From positions 868,001-932,000 of the forward strand of contig JADKKV010000005.1 in the NCBI GenBank assembly GCA_016720345.1: 64,000 nt of DNA. The letters are read 5' to 3'. This DNA comes from Thermomonas sp. (lineage in GTDB: Bacteria > Pseudomonadota > Gammaproteobacteria > Xanthomonadales > Xanthomonadaceae). Below the pieces are notes generated by a model. It was not told the DNA's origin and did not search any database. It was given only the letters and a program-made list of their open reading frames with translations. The position numbers and the translations under genes are program-made. How positions within the stretch are numbered: the stretch's first letter is position 1; every line of letters begins with the position of its first letter. Positions 63,353 to 64,000 of this stretch are shown one piece after another.

Positions 63353-64000
63353 TCAGGGGCCGATCTCCACCCAGACCGGGGTGTGGTCGCTCGGCCGCTC
63401 CCAGCTGCGCGGCTCGCGGTCGATGCCGGCCGCGACGCAACGCGCCTTCAGCGCCTCGCTGACCAGCACCAGGTCGATGCGCAGGCCCCAACCGCGCTCG
63501 AAGCCCGACAGCCGGTAGTCCCACCAGCTGTGGTGCCCGGCCTCGTCGTTGAACAGGCGGAAGCTGTCGTGCAGGCCGAGCTCGAGCAGGGCGCGATAGG
63601 CCTCGCGCTCCGGGCTGGAGCACAGGACCTTCTCGCGCCAGCGCCTGGGATCGAACACGTCGCGGTCGTCGGGCGCGATGTTGAAGTCGCCGAGCACCAC
63701 CAGGTTCGGATGGGCGGCGATTTCCGCGCGCAGCCACTCGCGCACCGCGGCCAGCCAGCGCAGCTTGTAGTCGAATTTCCCGCTGCCGACCGCTTCGCCA
63801 TTCACCACGTACAGGTCGACGATTCGTGCGTCGCCAACGGTCGCCGCCAGCACGCGCTTCTGCGGGTCGTCGAAGCCCGGGATCGCGTTCACGCATTCGC
63901 CGGTGAACGGCAACCGGCTGATGATGGCCACGCCGTTATAGGTCTTCTGCCCGCTGAAGACGCTGCGGTAACCGAGTTCCAGCAACGCGTCCTCGGGGAA
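63353..64000 (-). CDS. xthA: Exodeoxyribonuclease III (5' end outside window)
   Basis: 215 residues are visible to the window edge, where the frame is still open; the N-terminus with the first catalytic residues is missing. Visible motifs: YNGVAIISR, NLVVLGDFNIAPDDRDVF, GWGLRIDLVLVSE and PSDHTPVWVEI, the catalytic His at the end. AP endonuclease and 3'-5' exonuclease of base-excision repair. Confidence 0.93.
   Translation of the reverse strand, partial: FPEDALLELGYRSVFSGQKTYNGVAIISRLPFTGECVNAIPGFDDPQKRVLAATVGDARIVDLYVVNGEAVGSGKFDYKLRWLAAVREWLRAEIAAHPNLVVLGDFNIAPDDRDVFDPRRWREKVLCSSPEREAYRALLELGLHDSFRLFNDEAGHHSWWDYRLSGFERGWGLRIDLVLVSEALKARCVAAGIDREPRSWERPSDHTPVWVEIGP

Overview
The window is 64 kb of GC-rich chromosomal DNA with the gene content of a gammaproteobacterium of the Xanthomonadaceae/Lysobacteraceae (Lysobacter, Luteimonas or Thermomonas-like). 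Pointers are the split glyQ/glyS pair, the TamA/TamB pair, a tatABC operon, a large TonB-dependent receptor, an rsmG-parA-parB block, a CrbS/CrbR-like acetate regulatory pair, and hairpin repeats scattered between genes. I saw no rRNA, tRNA, CRISPR array, prophage or complete insertion sequence. The species assignment is an inference from gene content only.

Layout. 0-1.2 kb: 3' part of a YadA-type trimeric autotransporter with a collagen-like stalk. 1.2-7 kb (minus): tamB and tamA. 7-11.4 kb (minus): glyS and glyQ, separated by two small exported-protein genes. 11.4-16.1 kb: a class I glutamine amidotransferase and a membrane protein (plus), then RDD protein, tatC, tatB, tatA and a SYLF protein (minus). 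16.2-18 kb (plus): hemH and an alpha/beta hydrolase. 18-25.4 kb: a lipoprotein, a zinc metallopeptidase, rdgC and ttcA (minus), a YdcH-like protein (plus), plsB and a second lipoprotein (minus). 25.7-33.7 kb: an e(P4)-type acid phosphatase, rep, tdk (plus), a TPR serine/threonine kinase with its sigma factor, and mutM. 33.7-38.5 kb (plus): a thioredoxin-like protein, a fatty acid desaturase, an EF-hand protein, a cNMP/CBS/DUF294 protein and a DEDDh exonuclease. 38.5-41.5 kb (minus): a TetR-controlled oxidoreductase operon. 41.7-55 kb: acetate uptake, activation and regulation (actP, yjcH, DcaP-type porin, acs, LuxR-type regulator, TonB receptor, transporter-fused hybrid kinase). 55-57 kb: a diguanylate cyclase, then rpmG-rpmB. 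57.2-64 kb (minus): a DUF885 protein, a LABN-domain protein, a glycosyltransferase, parB, parA, rsmG, a phosphopantetheinyl transferase and the 3' part of xthA.

The most coherent functional unit is the acetate block. A DcaP-type porin would admit the substrate, ActP/YjcH take it across the inner membrane and Acs activates it to acetyl-CoA. A CrbS-like kinase fused to a sodium/solute symporter domain and its CrbR-like partner probably set expression. The DUF294 protein/exonuclease pair that often accompanies actP lies about 3 kb away, on the far side of the TetR module, which looks like an insertion into the cluster.

Data caution. Eleven genes in two zones (2.6-21 kb, and rsmG near 62 kb) carry single-base frameshifts, mostly in G/C runs, including essential genes such as glyS. 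I read these as consensus errors, not pseudogenes, and give each gene its full intended span.
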